Below are positions 17,395-25,670 of a stretch of DNA of 64,000 bases, piece by piece. Source of the stretch: Pseudomonadota bacterium (lineage in GTDB: Bacteria; Pseudomonadota; Gammaproteobacteria; Burkholderiales; Burkholderiaceae_C); assembly GCA_018241265.1 (NCBI GenBank), contig JAFEEF010000008.1:124001-188000 (forward strand), written 5' to 3'. The position numbers and the translations under genes were made by a program. Under the pieces are notes generated by a model that was not told the origin of the DNA, searched no databases, and saw only the letters and a list, made by a program, of their open reading frames with translations. How positions within the stretch are numbered: the stretch's first letter is position 1; every line of letters begins with the position of its first letter.

Positions 17395-17416
17395 TGTGTG
17401 GGTGATGTGTGGGTGA
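17384..17416 (+). repeat. Three perfect copies of an 11-bp repeat across the nrdJ stop
   Basis: TGTGTGGGTGA occurs three times in tandem. The first copy carries the nrdJ stop TGA (17392-17394). Because 11 is not a multiple of three, the TGAs at 17392, 17403 and 17414 fall in all three forward frames. It is a likely product of replication slippage. Confidence 0.95.
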
Positions 17417-17453
17417 CACGGCACGGCCCCAACCGATGGCCTCTCCCGCGCCG

Positions 17454-18227
17454 TCAAGCGCCGGCACGTGAAAGCTGAAAGCTCATGCTGTAGCTGAAGC
17501 GGCTGGCAGGGTGCACCCCAGTGGTCACCTCGATCACCGTCGGGCCGACGTAGTAAGTGCGGACGATGCGCAGGCCCGCGCTTCCCCGGGGGACTTGGAG
17601 GACATCGGCGTCCTCGCCGTCGATGATCAAACCCTGGATCTCCTGCGCGACGCGCGTGACCTTGATGCCGAACTGCTCCTCGATCAGCGTGTAGATCGGA
17701 ACGGCGAGTTCGCCGGAGAGCTTGGGCAGCTTGGCGTAGGCCGCCGCCACGTACATGTGCACCAGCGCGATGGGCTCGCCCTTGCCGTCGCAGCCGCGGC
17801 GGACACCCGCGATGTGCAGCCACTTGTCGCCGGGCGCGCAGCTCAGGAGTTCGCCGAGCGCATCGTCCGCGGCGATGCGGTTCCGCGTCGTGACCGCCAG
17901 GTGCGTCCCTTGCGCATAGCGCGCGAGGTCGCCCAGGTCGTCCATGCTCTGCACGTAGCGCGACACGGGCGTCGCCGAGACGACCCGCGTGCCGACACCG
18001 GCCTGTCGCGTGAGCATGCCCAGCGAACAGAGCTTCTGGACAGCCTGCCGGACGGCGTAGCGGCTCATGCCGAGGCGCTCGCACAGTTCGAGCTCCGGAG
18101 GCAGCAGCCCGCCCACCGGCGGATGGCCCGCGCGGATCTCCTGCATCAGGGTGCGCGCCAGGTCGACGTGTCGCGGCGCCGTGGGCGTCAGCGCATCCAC
18201 GTGGGGATCGTCCTTCAGTTCGGTCAT
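17454..18227 (-). CDS. GntR-family regulator, HutC/UTRA type
   Basis: A 257-residue transcription factor. The N-terminal winged helix is at about 20-80, with the recognition region PPELELCERLGMSRYAVRQA. The remaining part is a UTRA ligand-binding domain of the HutC subfamily, ending near YYVGPTVIEVTTGVHPASRF. It is divergent from the acyl-CoA synthetase gene, and a palindromic operator candidate lies in the 150-bp gap, so it probably controls that catabolic unit and itself. A close copy of the same operator stands before livG, so it may control the transporter as well. The inducer is unknown; an aromatic acid, its CoA ester or a cleavage product would fit. Confidence 0.9.
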   Translation of the reverse strand: MTELKDDPHVDALTPTAPRHVDLARTLMQEIRAGHPPVGGLLPPELELCERLGMSRYAVRQAVQKLCSLGMLTRQAGVGTRVVSATPVSRYVQSMDDLGDLARYAQGTHLAVTTRNRIAADDALGELLSCAPGDKWLHIAGVRRGCDGKGEPIALVHMYVAAAYAKLPKLSGELAVPIYTLIEEQFGIKVTRVAQEIQGLIIDGEDADVLQVPRGSAGLRIVRTYYVGPTVIEVTTGVHPASRFSYSMSFQLSRAGA

Positions 18228-18297
18228 GGCAGGCCCGTTCGGTTTTCGTCATGTCCGATGTTGCCGCACCGGTGCCTCATTGCCATCGGGTTTCTAC

Positions 18298-18326
18298 GAA
18301 TGTTCAAATGTTCGAACAAATATAGA
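18298..18326 (+). promoter_or_regulatory. Operator and -10 box before the acyl-CoA synthetase unit
   Basis: The order is GAATGTTC, five bases, TTCGAAC, three bases, TATAGA. The inner TGTTCGAACA (18309-18318) is a perfect 10-bp palindrome. TATAGA (18321-18326) is a good -10 box placing the transcript start near 18333, about 45 bases ahead of the gene. A regulator bound here would cover the promoter, which suggests repression. The same module recurs at 33541-33567. Confidence 0.6.
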
Positions 18327-18377
18327 GTTCGTTCCATGCGATGGCGCCGCCATCGTCCGAGTGGCAAAGGGTCGAGC

Positions 18378-19877
18378 ATGGTTCCCATCAACTACCTGTG
18401 GCGCGCAGCGAGCCGATTCCCGTCCCGGCCGGCCATCATCGCGCCGGAGGGCACGCTGAGCTTCGCCGCGCTGGCCGAGCGGGTCGTGCGGCGCGCCGCA
18501 GCGCTCCATCGCCTGGATCCGAATCCGGGCACGCGCATCGGGATCGGCGCCGCGAACAGCGTGGATCACCTGGTGGCGCTGCTGGCCGTGCTGGCCGCCG
18601 GCAAGGTCTGGGTGCCGCTGAACCCGCGCAACGGGGATCCCGAACTGCGCCGTATCGTCGAGTTCGTCCGGCCGTCGCTCGTGCTGGCCGATGCGCCGAT
18701 GCGCGATCGCCTGGCCGGCATCGATGTCCCGCTGCTGACCTTCGAGGATTTTTCGGCGCTCGATGGCCCGGTGGCCGATGTGCCGATGGGGCCGCGGGGG
18801 CGCGTCACCGTCGATCCGGACAGCGCGCAGGCCATCAAGTTCACCGGCGGTACCACCGGCTTCCCCAAGGGGGTGATCCAGACCCTGCGCACGTGGAACA
18901 CCAACATCGCCACGCAGATCCACGAGCTCGGACTGAACGAGGACGATCGCTACCTGGTCGCCGCGCCGATCACGCACGGCACCTCGACGTACATGCTGCC
19001 GCTGCTCGGGGTGGGCGGTGCGCTGGTGTTTCCCGCCGGCAGCAAGGCGTCGACCCTGCTCGATGCCGCGCAGGAGCACGGCTGCAGCATCTTCTTCGCG
19101 CCGCCGACCCTGATCCAGGCGCTCGTCGAGGAGCAGCGTGCCGCGCCCCGGCAACTGAGCCGGCTGCGCTACCTGGTCTATGGCGGGGCGCCGATGCGGC
19201 CCGAGCAGATCCGCGATGCGCAGGCCGCCTTCGGCCCGGTGGTCTGCACCTCCTTCGGCCAGACCGAGGCGCCGCAGATCATCACCTTCCTGCCGCCGCA
19301 GGACATGCACGGCGAGCGCATGCAGTCCGTGGGCCGGCCCACGCTGCTCACGCACGTGGCCATCGTCGACCAGCAGGGCCGGCCGCTGCCGCCGGGTGAA
19401 GAAGGCGAGATCGCCGTGCGCGGCGACCTGGTGATGGGCGGATACCTCGACGCCGAGGAAGAGACGCGCAAGACGCTGGTCGACGGCTGGCTGCGCACCG
19501 GCGACGCGGGCGTCTTCGACGAGCAGGGCTACCTGTACCTGCGCGATCGACTGCGCGACGTGATCATCACCGGCGGCTTCAACGTCTACCCGAGCGATGT
19601 CGAGGTGGTGCTCTCGGCGCACCCCGCGGTCGCCGACTGCACCGTGGTCGGCATCCCCGATCCGAAGTGGGGCGAAGCGGTGCACGCCGCCGTGCAATGG
19701 CGCGCAGGGATGGAGGCGAGCGAAGACGAGTTGATCGGGCTCGTGAAGCGCGAGCTCGGCTCGGTGAAGACGCCCAAGCACGTGCACGTGTTCAAGACGC
19801 TTCCGCGCAGCCCCGTCGGCAAGGTGCTGAAGCCGGCGGTGCGTCAGGCCATCCTCGCGCAGCAGGAGGCTGCATGA
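18378..19877 (+). CDS. AMP-forming acyl-CoA synthetase
   Basis: A 499-residue ANL-superfamily ligase that activates a carboxylic acid to its CoA thioester with ATP. The P-loop is FTGGTTGFPKG (155-165). The adenine region includes YGGAPMRPEQ, followed by TSFGQTEAPQ, the hinge is LRDRLRDVIITGGFNVYPSDVE-like, and the catalytic Lys is in SPVGKVLK near the C-terminus. The ATG at 18378 follows AAAGGGTCGAGC. The gene is first in a unit with a citrate-synthase-family lyase and a ring-cleaving dioxygenase, so the acid is more likely an aromatic acid or a ring-cleavage product than a long-chain fatty acid. The substrate cannot be read from sequence. Confidence 0.9.
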   Translation: MVPINYLWRAASRFPSRPAIIAPEGTLSFAALAERVVRRAAALHRLDPNPGTRIGIGAANSVDHLVALLAVLAAGKVWVPLNPRNGDPELRRIVEFVRPSLVLADAPMRDRLAGIDVPLLTFEDFSALDGPVADVPMGPRGRVTVDPDSAQAIKFTGGTTGFPKGVIQTLRTWNTNIATQIHELGLNEDDRYLVAAPITHGTSTYMLPLLGVGGALVFPAGSKASTLLDAAQEHGCSIFFAPPTLIQALVEEQRAAPRQLSRLRYLVYGGAPMRPEQIRDAQAAFGPVVCTSFGQTEAPQIITFLPPQDMHGERMQSVGRPTLLTHVAIVDQQGRPLPPGEEGEIAVRGDLVMGGYLDAEEETRKTLVDGWLRTGDAGVFDEQGYLYLRDRLRDVIITGGFNVYPSDVEVVLSAHPAVADCTVVGIPDPKWGEAVHAAVQWRAGMEASEDELIGLVKRELGSVKTPKHVHVFKTLPRSPVGKVLKPAVRQAILAQQEAA

Positions 19878-19936
19878 GCGCGCCGGGTCGCTCCCAAGCG
19901 CGTATCCCGAAGCACGCAGTGCGGGAGGGTAGCCCA

Positions 19937-20740
19937 ATGAACGCCGCCGCGCCCGTTCCGCGCACCGAGCTCTGCCGCTACTCGGAGACCTCGGTCCACT
20001 ATCGCGATGCCGATCTCGTCAAGGACCTCCTGGGCCGGCGCAGTTTCGTCGACGTCTTCATGGCGCAGGCCTTCGGCATCGAGCTCGATGCCGGCCGGCG
20101 ACGCATCGTCGATGCGGTGCTCGTCACGCTGATGGAGCACGGCATGACGCCCAGCGCGATCGCCGCGCGCATGGTGTATTCGAGTTCGCCCGAGAACCTG
20201 CAGGCCGGCGTCGCCGCCGGGCTGCTGGCGGTGGCCAGCCGGTTCGTCGGCACGATGGAGCCGGCGGCGGAATTGCTGGAGCGCATCGTCGTGGCTCAGG
20301 AACGAGGAGCCGACGCGGCCCAGGCCGAAGCGCAGGCCATCGTGACCGAGCACCGCGGCCGTCGCGAGCCCGTCCCGGGCTTCGGCCACCACCTGCACCG
20401 GCCCGACGACCCGCGCGCGCTGGCCCTGCTCGACCTGGCCCGCGAAGCCGGGCATCACGGGCCGCGCTGCGAAGCGCTGGAGTTGCTGGCCCGACATGTC
20501 GATGCCGTGGCCGGACGACACGTCACGATCAACGCCACGGGCGCGGTCGCGGCGCTGCTGGGCGACATCGGCATACCCGCGCGCCTGATGCGCGGTTTCG
20601 CCGTGCTCAGCCGCGCCGCCGGGCTCGTGGCCCACATCGCGGAGGAACAGCGCGACCCGTCCATGCGTTTCGTCTGGGACCTGGTCGACCGTTCCATGGC
20701 CGGGCCGCAGACGGCGCCCATTTCTAAGCACGCCGCCTGA
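19937..20740 (+). CDS. Citryl-CoA lyase-like protein (citrate synthase family)
   Basis: A 267-residue member of the citrate synthase superfamily, shorter than citrate synthase, of the kind usually called citryl-CoA lyase. These split or form a C-C bond next to a CoA thioester. Visible marks are VLVTLMEHGMTPS, PGFGHHLHRPDDPRA (equivalent to the synthase His region) and the C-terminal ATGAVAALLGDIGIP. Two starts compete. The ATG at 19874 overlaps the ligase stop (ATGA) and has AGGAGG four bases away. The ATG at 19937 has GGGAGGG seven bases away and starts where family-like sequence begins; it is chosen here. Next to a CoA ligase, it probably acts on the ligase product. Confidence 0.8.
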   Translation: MNAAAPVPRTELCRYSETSVHYRDADLVKDLLGRRSFVDVFMAQAFGIELDAGRRRIVDAVLVTLMEHGMTPSAIAARMVYSSSPENLQAGVAAGLLAVASRFVGTMEPAAELLERIVVAQERGADAAQAEAQAIVTEHRGRREPVPGFGHHLHRPDDPRALALLDLAREAGHHGPRCEALELLARHVDAVAGRHVTINATGAVAALLGDIGIPARLMRGFAVLSRAAGLVAHIAEEQRDPSMRFVWDLVDRSMAGPQTAPISKHAA

Positions 20741-20801
20741 AGGCCACGCCAAGCCTTCCTGCGACACCTCACCCTTTGGCGATTCCCGAGAGGAGACCAC
20801 C

Positions 20802-21761
20802 GTGAATGCAACTGCCAACGCGATCCAGCGCCACCACCACATCACCCTGTGCGTCGGCACGGCGCAGCAGGACTACGACTTCCACACCCAGGTGCTGTCG
20901 CTCAAGAGCGTCAAGAAGACGCTCATCTACGACGGCAAGACGCCGTTCTTCCACCTCTACTACGGCAACGACCTCGGCGAAGAGAGCACGCTGCTGACCT
21001 GCTTCCCGGTCGCGCACTTCGGCAAGAAGGGCGCGCGCGGCAACGGCCAGATCGGCACCGTGAGCCTGTCGGTGCCGGTGTCCAGCCTGTCGTTCTGGGC
21101 CCAGCGCCTGGCCGACCACGGCATCGAGTTCAAGCGCACCGAGCGCTTCGGCGAGAAGGTCCTGACCTTCGCCCATCCCTGCGGCGTGCCGTACGAGCTG
21201 ATCGGCATCGCCGACGATGCGCGCAAGCCCTGGTCCAACGGCGAGGTGCCGTCGGACTTCGCGATCCGCGGCCTGCACACGATCGTCGTCAACACGCCGG
21301 CGCTGGAGCCGACGCAGGAGTTCATGCTCGGCGGCTGGTCGTCGCGCGAGGTGGCTCGTGACGGCAAGTACACGCGCTTCGCGTTCGGCGACGGCGCGTC
21401 CGGCAAGCTGGTGGACTACGCGCTGGAGAACGACCTGCCGCACGCCACCTGGACCTATGGCGAAGGCATCGTGCACCACTGCGCCTTCCAGGTGGCCGAC
21501 CACGCCGTCCAGGACATGGTGAAGAACCAGCTCGAAGGGATGGGCTACACCGACACCTCCGAGCGCAAGGACCGCGGCTACTTCGAATCGATCTACGTGC
21601 GCACGCCCAGCGGCGCGATGTTCGAGGCGACGGTGTCCAAGCCCGAAGGCTTCATGATCGACGAGACCTACGACAGGCTGGGCGCCGAGATCCAGATCGC
21701 GCCGCAGTTCGAGAGCCAGCGGGCGACGATCCTGCAGTCGCTCGAGCCGCTGAAGTACTGA
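20802..21761 (+). CDS. Hydroquinone-type ring-cleaving dioxygenase (PcpA/LinE family)
   Basis: A 319-residue vicinal-oxygen-chelate Fe(II) dioxygenase that matches the length and layout of PcpA and LinE, which open substituted hydroquinones to maleylacetate-type products. Predicted iron ligands are His13 (HHHITL), the second His of GIVHHCAFQV and the Glu of GAMFEATVSKP. DRGYFESIYVRTPSGAMFEA matches the PcpA signature region closely. The ATG follows GAGAGGAGACCACC. The maleylacetate reductase two genes downstream fits a hydroquinone route. Bacillus MhqO-type quinone-detoxification enzymes belong to the same family, so detoxification is an alternative. The ring substituent accepted is not known. 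Confidence 0.88.
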   Translation: MNATANAIQRHHHITLCVGTAQQDYDFHTQVLSLKSVKKTLIYDGKTPFFHLYYGNDLGEESTLLTCFPVAHFGKKGARGNGQIGTVSLSVPVSSLSFWAQRLADHGIEFKRTERFGEKVLTFAHPCGVPYELIGIADDARKPWSNGEVPSDFAIRGLHTIVVNTPALEPTQEFMLGGWSSREVARDGKYTRFAFGDGASGKLVDYALENDLPHATWTYGEGIVHHCAFQVADHAVQDMVKNQLEGMGYTDTSERKDRGYFESIYVRTPSGAMFEATVSKPEGFMIDETYDRLGAEIQIAPQFESQRATILQSLEPLKY

Positions 21762-21791
21762 GCCCTGCGACGGCCGCCGCGGGAAACCGAC

Positions 21792-22463
21792 ATGGAAGCG
21801 AGCAATCCGCACCTGGGCACGGCCACGGCCGTGTTCGGCCCCGCCGCGAAGAGGGCAAAGCTGGCGGTGATCCTCGTTCATGGGCGCGGCCAGTCACCGG
21901 CCTGGATGCGCCAGCAGGTCGTCGATCGCCTCGATGACCTGCCCGTGACCTGGCACGCGCCTGCGGCGGAAGGTGCAAGCTGGTATCCGGAGCGCTTCAT
22001 CGTGCCGGTCGAGCGCAACGAGCCGCGCCTGAGTCAGGCGCTGGCGGCCCTGGCGCATCTTTCAGACGGCCTGCGCAGGCACGGCTTTCCGACCTCGCGC
22101 CAGGTGCTGATGGGCTTTTCGCAAGGGGCCTGTCTCTGCAGCGAATTCGTCTGGCGCAGCCCGCATCGCTACCGCGGGCTGGTGGCCTTCACCGGCGGGC
22201 TGATCGGCGCGCCCGGCGCGGAGCGCCCGCTGGCATCGCTGCCAAACCTGCCGGTGCTGCTGTCCACCTGGGATGCCGATCCGCACGTTCCGCTGGAGTC
22301 CGTGCAGGAGACGGCCGAATGGTTCCGCAAGGCGGGCGCCCAGGTGCGGCTGCACGCCGGTGCCGGTACCGAACACGGCATCCGCGACGACGAGATCGCG
22401 CAGGCCCGCGCGCTGCTCGAGTCGGTGGACGCGTCGATGCCGGGTCACGAAGGGGATAGATGA
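21792..22463 (+). CDS. Alpha/beta hydrolase, carboxylesterase/MhqD type
   Basis: A 223-residue hydrolase of the phospholipase/carboxylesterase (YpfH/MhqD) group. The oxyanion segment is ILVHGRGQSP, the nucleophile is in GFSQGACL (GxSxG), the Asp is in STWDADPHVP and the His in GTEHGIRDDE. The family acts on small esters. In Bacillus MhqD travels with a MhqO-type dioxygenase, as here, and probably hydrolyses a ring-cleavage lactone or ester. It overlaps the maleylacetate reductase gene by an ATGA. Confidence 0.83.
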   Translation: MEASNPHLGTATAVFGPAAKRAKLAVILVHGRGQSPAWMRQQVVDRLDDLPVTWHAPAAEGASWYPERFIVPVERNEPRLSQALAALAHLSDGLRRHGFPTSRQVLMGFSQGACLCSEFVWRSPHRYRGLVAFTGGLIGAPGAERPLASLPNLPVLLSTWDADPHVPLESVQETAEWFRKAGAQVRLHAGAGTEHGIRDDEIAQARALLESVDASMPGHEGDR

Positions 22464-23530
22464 TGGGTGCGACAGCATTCGTTCACGAGTCGCGGCCCGC
22501 GCGGGTCGTCTTCGGTCGCGGCCGGCGCGCCCAACTGCCGGCCGAGATGGATGCGCTGGGCGTGCGCCGCGCGCTGGTGCTCACGACACCCGAGCAGGCG
22601 GCGCTGGGGCAGGAGGTCGCCGGCCTCCTCGGCGCAGACCGTTGTGCCGGCGTGCATGCCGGCGCCGTGATGCACGTGCCGATCGCGGCGGCCCGCGCGG
22701 CGATCCAGGCCGCGCGCGATGCCGGTGCCGACGCCTGCATCGCGGCCGGCGGCGGCTCGACGATCGGTCTTGCAAAGGCGATTGCCCTGGAGTCGGCGTT
22801 GCCCATCATCGCGCTGCCGACCACCTACGCCGGCTCCGAGATGACGCCGCTGTACGGCATCACCGACGGCGGCGAGAAGCGCACCGGCCGCGATTGGCGC
22901 GTGCTGCCGCGCACGGTGGTCTACGACGCCGAGCTCACGCTTGGCCTCCCGGTGGGCCTGAGCGTCACCAGCGGCATGAATGCCATCGCCCATGCCGCCG
23001 AAGGCCTCTACGCGGTCGATGCCAGTCCCATCCACCAGTTGATGGCCGCGGAAGGGATTCGAGCGCTGGCGGCCGCGCTGCCTCGGCTGGCTGCCGACGG
23101 ACGCGACCTGTCGGCGCGCGACGATGCACTGTATGGCGCCTGGCTGTGCGGCAGCGTGCTGGGCCAGGTGCAGATGGGGCTGCACCACAAGCTCTGCCAT
23201 GTTCTGGGCGGCAGCTTCAACCTGCCCCATGCGGAGCTGCACACGGTGATCCTGCCGCACGCACTGGCCTACAACGCCGCCGCGGCGCCGCTGGCCATGA
23301 ACCGCCTTGCCGCCGCGCTGGGTGCGCAGGAGGCGGTTGCCGGGCTGGTGGCCTTGCAGCGCGCCTTGCCGGTGCCCACCTCGCTGCGCCAGATCGGCAT
23401 GCCGGCCGATGGCCTCGAGCGCGCGGTCGAGCTGATCACCGCGGCGCCCTATCCGAACCCGCGACCGTTCGAGCGCCCGGCACTGCGCGACCTGCTGCAG
23501 CGCGCGTTCGACGGCGCCGCACCCGAGTGA
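22460..23530 (+). CDS. Maleylacetate reductase
   Basis: A 356-residue iron-alcohol-dehydrogenase-fold enzyme that reduces maleylacetate to 3-oxoadipate with NAD(P)H. The dinucleotide-binding GGGSTIGLAKAIALE and the family-specific ALPTTYAGSEMTP, GLHHKLCHVLGGSFN and PHAELHTVILPHALAYN are all present. It starts in the ATGA overlap with the hydrolase gene; the next ATG, at 22463, is also possible. It links the upstream hydroquinone dioxygenase to the 3-oxoadipate pathway. Genes for 3-oxoadipate CoA transfer and thiolysis are not in the window. Confidence 0.9.
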   Translation: MMGATAFVHESRPARVVFGRGRRAQLPAEMDALGVRRALVLTTPEQAALGQEVAGLLGADRCAGVHAGAVMHVPIAAARAAIQAARDAGADACIAAGGGSTIGLAKAIALESALPIIALPTTYAGSEMTPLYGITDGGEKRTGRDWRVLPRTVVYDAELTLGLPVGLSVTSGMNAIAHAAEGLYAVDASPIHQLMAAEGIRALAAALPRLAADGRDLSARDDALYGAWLCGSVLGQVQMGLHHKLCHVLGGSFNLPHAELHTVILPHALAYNAAAAPLAMNRLAAALGAQEAVAGLVALQRALPVPTSLRQIGMPADGLERAVELITAAPYPNPRPFERPALRDLLQRAFDGAAPE

Positions 23531-23537
23531 GGCCCAG

Positions 23538-24251
23538 ATGCTGATCGAATACCGCGCCTACACCTTGCGGCTCGGCGCCGAAGCGCTGTTCTGGGAGGCG
23601 CAGAAGGAACGCGGCCCCGATGGCCTGCGTCCCATCCTGGATCGGCTGATCGGATCGTTCGCGACGCGCAGCGGCCCGAACGACGAGATCGCGAGCCTGT
23701 ACCGCTACGACGACTTCGGCGACTGGCAATCGCGCCTGATGGGCTTGTATGGGCAGGCCGGCCTGCAGCCGTACTTCCGCGTCGTGCGGCCCTTGATCGC
23801 GCGCCAGCAGAGCAGCTTCCTCGTCCCGGCGCCGGTGGCGGCGTTGACGCCGCACTGGGGCAACGGCCACGACTGGCTTCCGGCCCAGGGCCCGTTGCTG
23901 CGCGCGCGGGCCGCCGGCGGCATCGTCGAAGAGACACGCCTGAACTTCTCGGCCGGCGGCGTCCCCGCCTGCTGGGAGGCTTTCCGCCAGCATGCGCTGG
24001 GCGAGGATCCGGCGGTGACCGATGGTCTGCTCGGCGCCTTCAACACGATTGCCGGTTCGCTGAACCAGGTGCTGCTGCTGCGCCAGTTCGACGGCATCGC
24101 GGCCCTCGAAGCGCACCGCGGAGCCTTGCGCCGGCATGCGGCCTGGACCAGCTTCCTGCGCACGCTGGCGCCCTTGACGGTGTCCAGCGACGTGCGCCTG
24201 CTGCAACCGGCGCCGGTGCCCGACATGTCGCCGATGTTCAGCGGCGGCTAG
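23538..24251 (+). CDS. NIPSNAP-domain protein
   Basis: A 237-residue protein with two ferredoxin-like NIPSNAP halves: MLIEYRAYTLRLG at the start and a second repeat beginning near GGIVEETRLNFSAGG at about residue 130. NIPSNAP proteins are small dimeric alpha-beta barrels found in many aromatic degradation clusters, where their job is unproven; a role with a reactive intermediate or with a partner enzyme is inferred. It lies 7 bp after the maleylacetate reductase gene. Confidence 0.8.
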   Translation: MLIEYRAYTLRLGAEALFWEAQKERGPDGLRPILDRLIGSFATRSGPNDEIASLYRYDDFGDWQSRLMGLYGQAGLQPYFRVVRPLIARQQSSFLVPAPVAALTPHWGNGHDWLPAQGPLLRARAAGGIVEETRLNFSAGGVPACWEAFRQHALGEDPAVTDGLLGAFNTIAGSLNQVLLLRQFDGIAALEAHRGALRRHAAWTSFLRTLAPLTVSSDVRLLQPAPVPDMSPMFSGG

Positions 24252-24351
24252 GCCAGGCCCACCCGTACCCCTGTCCCCATGCGGCGCCGCGGACTTTCCG
24301 GGCGCAGCAGGGCGGCGTTCGCCCCATCGAATCAATGCGAGGAGACCAGAC

Positions 24352-25623
24352 ATGGACAAACATCCCCCGAGGCGCAAGGCACTGCAACGGATCGCCGCTG
24401 CCGGACTCGCTGCAAGCCTGCCCGGCATCGGCCGTGCGCAGGCCCGGCGCACGATCAAGATCGGTTTCGTCTCGCCGCACACCGGCGTGCTGGCCGCCTT
24501 CGGCGAGACCGACCGCTGGGCGCTGGAGGCGCTGAAGCCCGCGCTGGCGCAGGGCATCACGGTCGGCGGCACGCGCTATGGCGTCGAGGTCCTGCACCGC
24601 GACAGCCAGTCCAACCCGAACCGCGCGGCCGAAGTGGCCAACGACCTGATCCTGAAGGACAAGGTCGACCTGATGGTGGTGACCAGCGCGCCGGAAACCG
24701 TCAACCCGGTGTCGGACGCCTGCGAGCTCAACGAGGTGCCGTGCATCAGCACCATCTGCCCCTGGCAACCCTGGTTCTTCGGGCGCAAGGGGGATCCGGC
24801 GAAAGGCTTCAACTGGACCTACCACTTCTTCTGGGGCCTGGAGGAAGTGATCGCCGTCTACACGAACCTCTGGAAGTCGGTGGCGACCAACAGGAAGGTG
24901 GGCGGTCTGTTCCCCAACGACAGCGACGGCAACGCCTGGGGCGACGCGAAGCTGGGTCTGCCGCCCGCGGTGGGCGCGCAAGGCTACACGCTGACCGATC
25001 CCGGTCGCTTCCAGACCATGACGCAGACCTTCGCCACCCAGTTGTCGGCGTTCAAGCGGGAAGGCGTGGACATCGTCACCGGCGTCGTCATCCCGCCGGA
25101 TGCCAAGACCTTCCTCACGCAGGCGCGCCAGCAGGGCTTCAAGCCGAAAGTGATCTCCATCGCCAAGGCGATGCTGCTGCCCGCGCAGGTGGAGGCCATG
25201 GGCGATCTTGCCGACGGCGTGAGCACCGAGGTCTGGTGGACGCCTTCGCACCCGTTCAAGTCGTCGCTCACGCAGCAGTCCGCCAAGGCCCTGGCCGACC
25301 AGTACGAGGCGACGACGAAGCGCCAGTGGACGCAGCCGATCGGCTTCTCGCACGCCCTGTTCGAAGTGGCGCTGGACGTGCTCGAGCGCAGCAAGGATCC
25401 GCTGAGCAAGCCCGCCGTGCGCGACGCCATCGCCGCCACCCACCTCGACACCGTCGTCGGCACCGTGAAGTTCGGCGGCCCCGGCGCTATGCGCAATGTC
25501 TCGAAGACGCCGCTGGTGGGCGGGCAGTGGGTCAAGGGCACGAAGACCAGGTACGAACTGGTGATCGTCAACAACCAGTCCGCGCCTGCCATTCCGGTCG
25601 GCGGAACGCTGCGACTGCTCTGA
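24352..25623 (+). CDS. Branched-chain-type ABC transporter substrate-binding protein (copy 1)
   Basis: A 423-residue type 1 periplasmic binding protein (LivJ-like). The N-terminus, PPRRKALQRIAAAGLAASLPG, carries a twin-arginine-like pair and ends at about AQA. Binding-fold motifs are KIGFVSPHTGVLAAFGE, DSQSNPNRAAEVANDLI and FGGPGAMRNVSKTPLVGGQW. The LivJ family often binds aromatic acids in catabolic clusters. It has a near-twin at 32223, with long identical stretches. Only one set of permease and ATPase genes (33581-36969) is present, so both proteins may feed the same transporter. Confidence 0.9.
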   Translation: MDKHPPRRKALQRIAAAGLAASLPGIGRAQARRTIKIGFVSPHTGVLAAFGETDRWALEALKPALAQGITVGGTRYGVEVLHRDSQSNPNRAAEVANDLILKDKVDLMVVTSAPETVNPVSDACELNEVPCISTICPWQPWFFGRKGDPAKGFNWTYHFFWGLEEVIAVYTNLWKSVATNRKVGGLFPNDSDGNAWGDAKLGLPPAVGAQGYTLTDPGRFQTMTQTFATQLSAFKREGVDIVTGVVIPPDAKTFLTQARQQGFKPKVISIAKAMLLPAQVEAMGDLADGVSTEVWWTPSHPFKSSLTQQSAKALADQYEATTKRQWTQPIGFSHALFEVALDVLERSKDPLSKPAVRDAIAATHLDTVVGTVKFGGPGAMRNVSKTPLVGGQWVKGTKTRYELVIVNNQSAPAIPVGGTLRLL

Positions 25624-25670
25624 AGCGCGCCACTCCTCCCAAGTTCCCCCGCATCACCTCAGGTACCAAC

